Source of the DNA: Acidovorax delafieldii
Lineage (GTDB): Bacteria; Pseudomonadota; Gammaproteobacteria; Burkholderiales; Burkholderiaceae_C
Direction of reading: 5' to 3'
Assembly (NCBI GenBank): GCA_002377855.1
Contig: DFQQ01000038.1
Location: forward strand, 1 to 54,559
Length of the DNA: 54,559 nucleotides
The position numbers were made by a program, and so were the translations under genes. Positions 52,163 to 54,559 of the stretch are shown one piece after another. The notes under the pieces are model-generated. The model was not told the origin of the DNA. It made no database searches and saw only the letters and a program-made list of their open reading frames with translations. The first letter of the stretch is position 1; the number at the start of each line of letters is the position of its first letter.

Positions 52163-52743
52163 TTCGCCCATCACCGGACCTCCAATGTTTGCGCAACTCG
52201 ACAATGAACAAGGCCTTAGGCTCGTCGGTGGCTTGGGCTGCCTCGTAGGTCTGGAGGAAGTATCGCCAGGGCGGGTTCCGCACCACTACTGGCCAGCCAC
52301 TCAAGGAGCTAACTCCATGGCTTGGTGGGCCTGCGCGGCACTTGTTCCCTTCAAGGTCATCTGTTTGACTATTTGGAAACAGCGGGGCAATGTAAGTCAG
52401 GCACGGTATGGGGCCGGCTGGTACGTGTTCTTAGCAGGCTGCGTGTTTGGCGAATTCCATTCCATCCGTCCGGATGAATACTGGATGCAATATTGAAGCT
52501 TCACATCAAGACACAGAGGGGACGCAAATGCACGAATCCGCAGGATTTGTATGACCGCCGTGACGACCTGGGACGCAGGGCCACGTTATGCAGCAAATGC
52601 ATAACGGGCATACAGACTGGCCTTGGACACCACTACATCACAGGCATAAGCTTCGCGGCTCAAGAACTTTTTCAGGGTTTTTTGCAGGGCTTGCGCCCTG
52701 GCACCTGCACCGGTTCTGAACTGCTCCCACAAGGAAATTCAAC
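52163..52743. other. Gene-poor trailer region between the CRISPR array and gdhA
   Basis: No recognisable gene. A plus-strand frame from 52317 (MAWWACAALVPFKVICLTIW, 59 residues to TGA 52496) and a minus-strand frame from 52304 (MSGWPVVVRNPPWRYFLQTY) are possible fragments, but I cannot assign either, and the minus-strand one runs into repeat sequence. A short hairpin CAGGGCTTGCGCCCTG (52685-52700) lies in the gdhA leader. Confidence 0.45.
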
Positions 52744-54051
52744 ATGGCAAACACCCCTGGCACACCCGCCGCACCTGCGCATTCCCTGCCCTCGTACATG
52801 CAGGCCGATCACCTCGGCCCCTGGGGCATCTACCTGCAGCAGGTAGACCGCGTCACCCCTTACCTGGGCCATCTGGCCCGCTGGGTTGAAACCCTCAAGC
52901 GCCCCAAACGCATCCTGGTGGTGGACGTGCCCATCGAACTGGACAACGGCACCATCGCCCATTACGAGGGCTACCGCGTGCAGCACAACCTGAGCCGCGG
53001 CCCCGGCAAGGGCGGTGTGCGGTTTCACCAGGATGTGACGCTGTCAGAGGTGATGGCCCTGTCGGCCTGGATGTCGATCAAGAACGCAGCGGTGAACGTG
53101 CCTTATGGCGGCGCCAAGGGCGGTATCCGCGTGGACCCCAAAACCCTGTCGCGCGGTGAGCTGGAGCGCCTGACGCGCCGCTACACCAGCGAGATCGGCC
53201 TGCTGATCGGCCCTTCCAAGGACATCCCCGCACCTGACGTCAACACCAACGGCCAGATCATGGCCTGGATGATGGACACGTATTCGATGAACACTGGCGC
53301 CACCGCCACCGGCGTGGTCACCGGCAAGCCCGTGGACCTGGGTGGCTCGCTCGGCCGTGTGGAAGCCACCGGCCGCGGCGTGTTCACCGTGGGCGTGGAA
53401 GCTGCCAAGCTGACCGGCCTGGCCCTGGAGGGCGCCCGCGTGGCGGTGCAGGGCTTTGGCAATGTGGGCGGCATCGCTGCCAAGCTGTTTGCCGAGGCCG
53501 GCGCCAAGGTGGTGGCGGTGCAAGACCACACGGGCACCGTCTTCAAGGGCAGCGGCCTGGATGTACCGGCCCTGCTGGCGCATGTGAAGCAAAACGGTGG
53601 CGTGGGCGGCTTTGCCGGCGCTGACGCGATGAACCCCGGTGACTTCTGGGGTGTGGACTGCGAAATCCTCATTCCCGCTGCGCTGGAAGGCCAGATCACC
53701 AAGGACAACGCCAGCCAGATCAAGGCCAAGCTGGTGATCGAAGGTGCCAACGGCCCCACCACCCCCGAGGCGGACGACATCCTGCACGACAAGGGCGTGC
53801 TGGTGCTGCCCGACGTGATTGCCAATGCCGGCGGCGTGACGGTGAGCTACTTTGAATGGGTGCAGGACTTCTCCAGCTTCTTCTGGAGCGAGGACGAAAT
53901 CAACGCCCGTCTGGTGCGCATCATGCAAGAAGCGTTTGCCGGTGTGTGGCAGGTATCCCAGGAACACAAGGTGAGCCTGCGCACCGCCACCTTCATCGTG
54001 GCCTGCCAGCGCATCCTGCACGCGCGCGAAATGCGCGGCCTGTATCCATGA
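52744..54051 (+). CDS. gdhA: Glutamate dehydrogenase
   Basis: 435 residues after an AAGGAA Shine-Dalgarno. It shows the Glu/Leu/Phe/Val dehydrogenase pattern: YRVQHNLSRGPGKGGVRFHQDV, catalytic Lys in VPYGGAKGGIRVDP, PAPDVNTNGQIMAWMMDTYS, and the dinucleotide-binding AVQGFGNVGGIAAKLF in the C-domain. It interconverts glutamate with 2-oxoglutarate and ammonium. Cofactor preference is not certain from sequence. It is a single gene with its own terminator, unconnected with the CRISPR locus. Confidence 0.94.
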   Translation: MANTPGTPAAPAHSLPSYMQADHLGPWGIYLQQVDRVTPYLGHLARWVETLKRPKRILVVDVPIELDNGTIAHYEGYRVQHNLSRGPGKGGVRFHQDVTLSEVMALSAWMSIKNAAVNVPYGGAKGGIRVDPKTLSRGELERLTRRYTSEIGLLIGPSKDIPAPDVNTNGQIMAWMMDTYSMNTGATATGVVTGKPVDLGGSLGRVEATGRGVFTVGVEAAKLTGLALEGARVAVQGFGNVGGIAAKLFAEAGAKVVAVQDHTGTVFKGSGLDVPALLAHVKQNGGVGGFAGADAMNPGDFWGVDCEILIPAALEGQITKDNASQIKAKLVIEGANGPTTPEADDILHDKGVLVLPDVIANAGGVTVSYFEWVQDFSSFFWSEDEINARLVRIMQEAFAGVWQVSQEHKVSLRTATFIVACQRILHAREMRGLYP

Positions 54052-54143
54052 GGCCTGCCAAGGTTTGAGTTGCCATGGCACGGGCCCACCGCCCGTGCCA
54101 TCCAGGACCTGCTCCTGACCCAGGTGCGCCACAAGCGCCCGGC

Positions 54144-54174
54144 AAAGCCGCCCTCACCACAGGGCGGCTTTTTT
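54144..54174 (+). terminator. Rho-independent terminator of gdhA
   Basis: AAGCCGCCCT pairs with AGGGCGGCTT over 10 bp with a CACCAC loop, followed by TTTT. It lies about 95 bp after the gdhA stop. Confidence 0.9.
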
Positions 54175-54219
54175 GTGCCTGCACCGAGCTGACGTCGAGG
54201 GTTGACGTTGCGAGTGGAT

Positions 54220-54559
54220 TCAGACCTCGCCGACCGGTGGCACTGCCTGCACAGGCAGCGCGCGCATGGCCAGGCAAAAGGGTTGCTCGCACGGGGCCCG
54301 GCCGGCGTAGGGGCAGCCGGGGGCATCGCACAGCCCGCGCTTGCGGCGGCGCTCTGCGGCCTCTTCCTCCTCGCGCCCATAACCGCTGGCTTGCAGCGCC
54401 AGCATGTGCAGCCAGGGGTCGTTGCGGGCCTGGAGCTGATCGCGGCCATACACGACGTTGGCGGCGGCTCCCGCCATGGGGGCCAGCTCCAGCGACAGCA
54501 GGGCGCTGGTGGACCCGGCGGCGCGAGCGGCGGCGGTGGGATCGCCCGCCGCTGCGCCC
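54220..54559 (-). CDS. Unidentified protein, C-terminal part (runs off the window)
   Basis: The minus-strand frame is open from the right edge to the stop near 54220, giving at least 112 residues. The first visible part is Ala-rich; the middle has YGRDQLQARNDPWLHMLALQASGYG and an acidic/Arg run; the end has a Cys cluster CDAPGCPYAGRAPCEQPFC that could bind metal. An internal ATG at 54477 exists, but no stop precedes it in the window, so the gene may start outside. Family not recognised. It converges on gdhA. Confidence 0.5.
   Translation of the reverse strand, partial: GAAAGDPTAAARAAGSTSALLSLELAPMAGAAANVVYGRDQLQARNDPWLHMLALQASGYGREEEEAAERRRKRGLCDAPGCPYAGRAPCEQPFCLAMRALPVQAVPPVGEV

Noticed and set aside
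52125..52496. Open frame downstream of the array as an extra CRISPR-associated or anti-CRISPR gene
   Set aside because: Its first part reads through the last spacer and degenerate repeat. The remaining 59 residues have no recognisable family and no clear ribosome-binding site.

Overview
The window looks like a chromosome segment of a Comamonadaceae betaproteobacterium, probably Acidovorax or a close relative. The evidence is uniformly GC-rich coding sequence with strong G/C at third positions, typical gene pairs (ampG-like transporter, radA, ilvE with a small zinc-ribbon protein, divergent lysE/argP), and at least six copies of a two-hairpin palindromic repeat of the kind scattered through genomes of this family. 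Genus is inferred from general knowledge, not from a search.

Layout. 1-2400: tail of an unidentified gene, then the decayed remains of a three-recombinase (RIT-like) mobile element bounded by near-perfect 27/28-bp inverted repeats (265-291 and 2013-2040); a perfect 32-bp palindrome abuts the left end. 2403-6716: MBL-fold hydrolase, an SLC13-type anion transporter coupled to an LDH/MDH-fold 2-hydroxyacid dehydrogenase, an NTF2-like protein and a small unknown. 6883-14863: a ferric-siderophore locus: TonB-dependent receptor and AraC/PchR-type regulator on the minus strand, then periplasmic binding protein, lipoprotein esterase, FecCD permease, ATPase and a DUF2218 protein on the plus strand, with a Fur-like site before the binding-protein gene. 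15138-24265: diguanylate cyclase, M48 protease, AmpG-like transporter, an OmpR-type two-component system, a YbfB/YjiJ-type MFS transporter divergent from a LysR gene, and nitronate monooxygenase. 24346-29250: a surface-glycan cluster (three glycosyltransferases or glycosyltransferase-like proteins, an O-antigen ligase and a further unknown). 29285-38548: zinc-ribbon protein, IlvE, a small membrane protein, RadA, HpaI-type aldolase, PanE-like reductase, GST, peptide-binding protein, LysE/ArgP.

38693-52162 is a complete type I-F CRISPR-Cas locus: cas1, cas2-3, csy1 (cas8f), csy2 (cas5f), csy3 (cas7f), csy4 (cas6f), a leader and an array of 74 full-length 28-nt repeats plus degenerate ones at the far end. 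The catalytic residues I could check are present, so the system looks functional. Its peculiarities are the most interesting part of the window: a dispersed palindromic repeat inserted in frame inside cas2-3; a low-GC, rare-codon segment of about 550 bp covering the end of cas2-3 and the first third of csy1, suggesting recombinational replacement of the PAM-side domain; two perfect-consensus IHF sites flanking a 12-bp-stem palindrome in the leader; and two spacers that appear to sample the same codons of two diverged homologous genes.

52163-54559: a gene-poor stretch, glutamate dehydrogenase with a terminator, and the 3' part of an unidentified gene running off the window. I saw no rRNA or tRNA genes.
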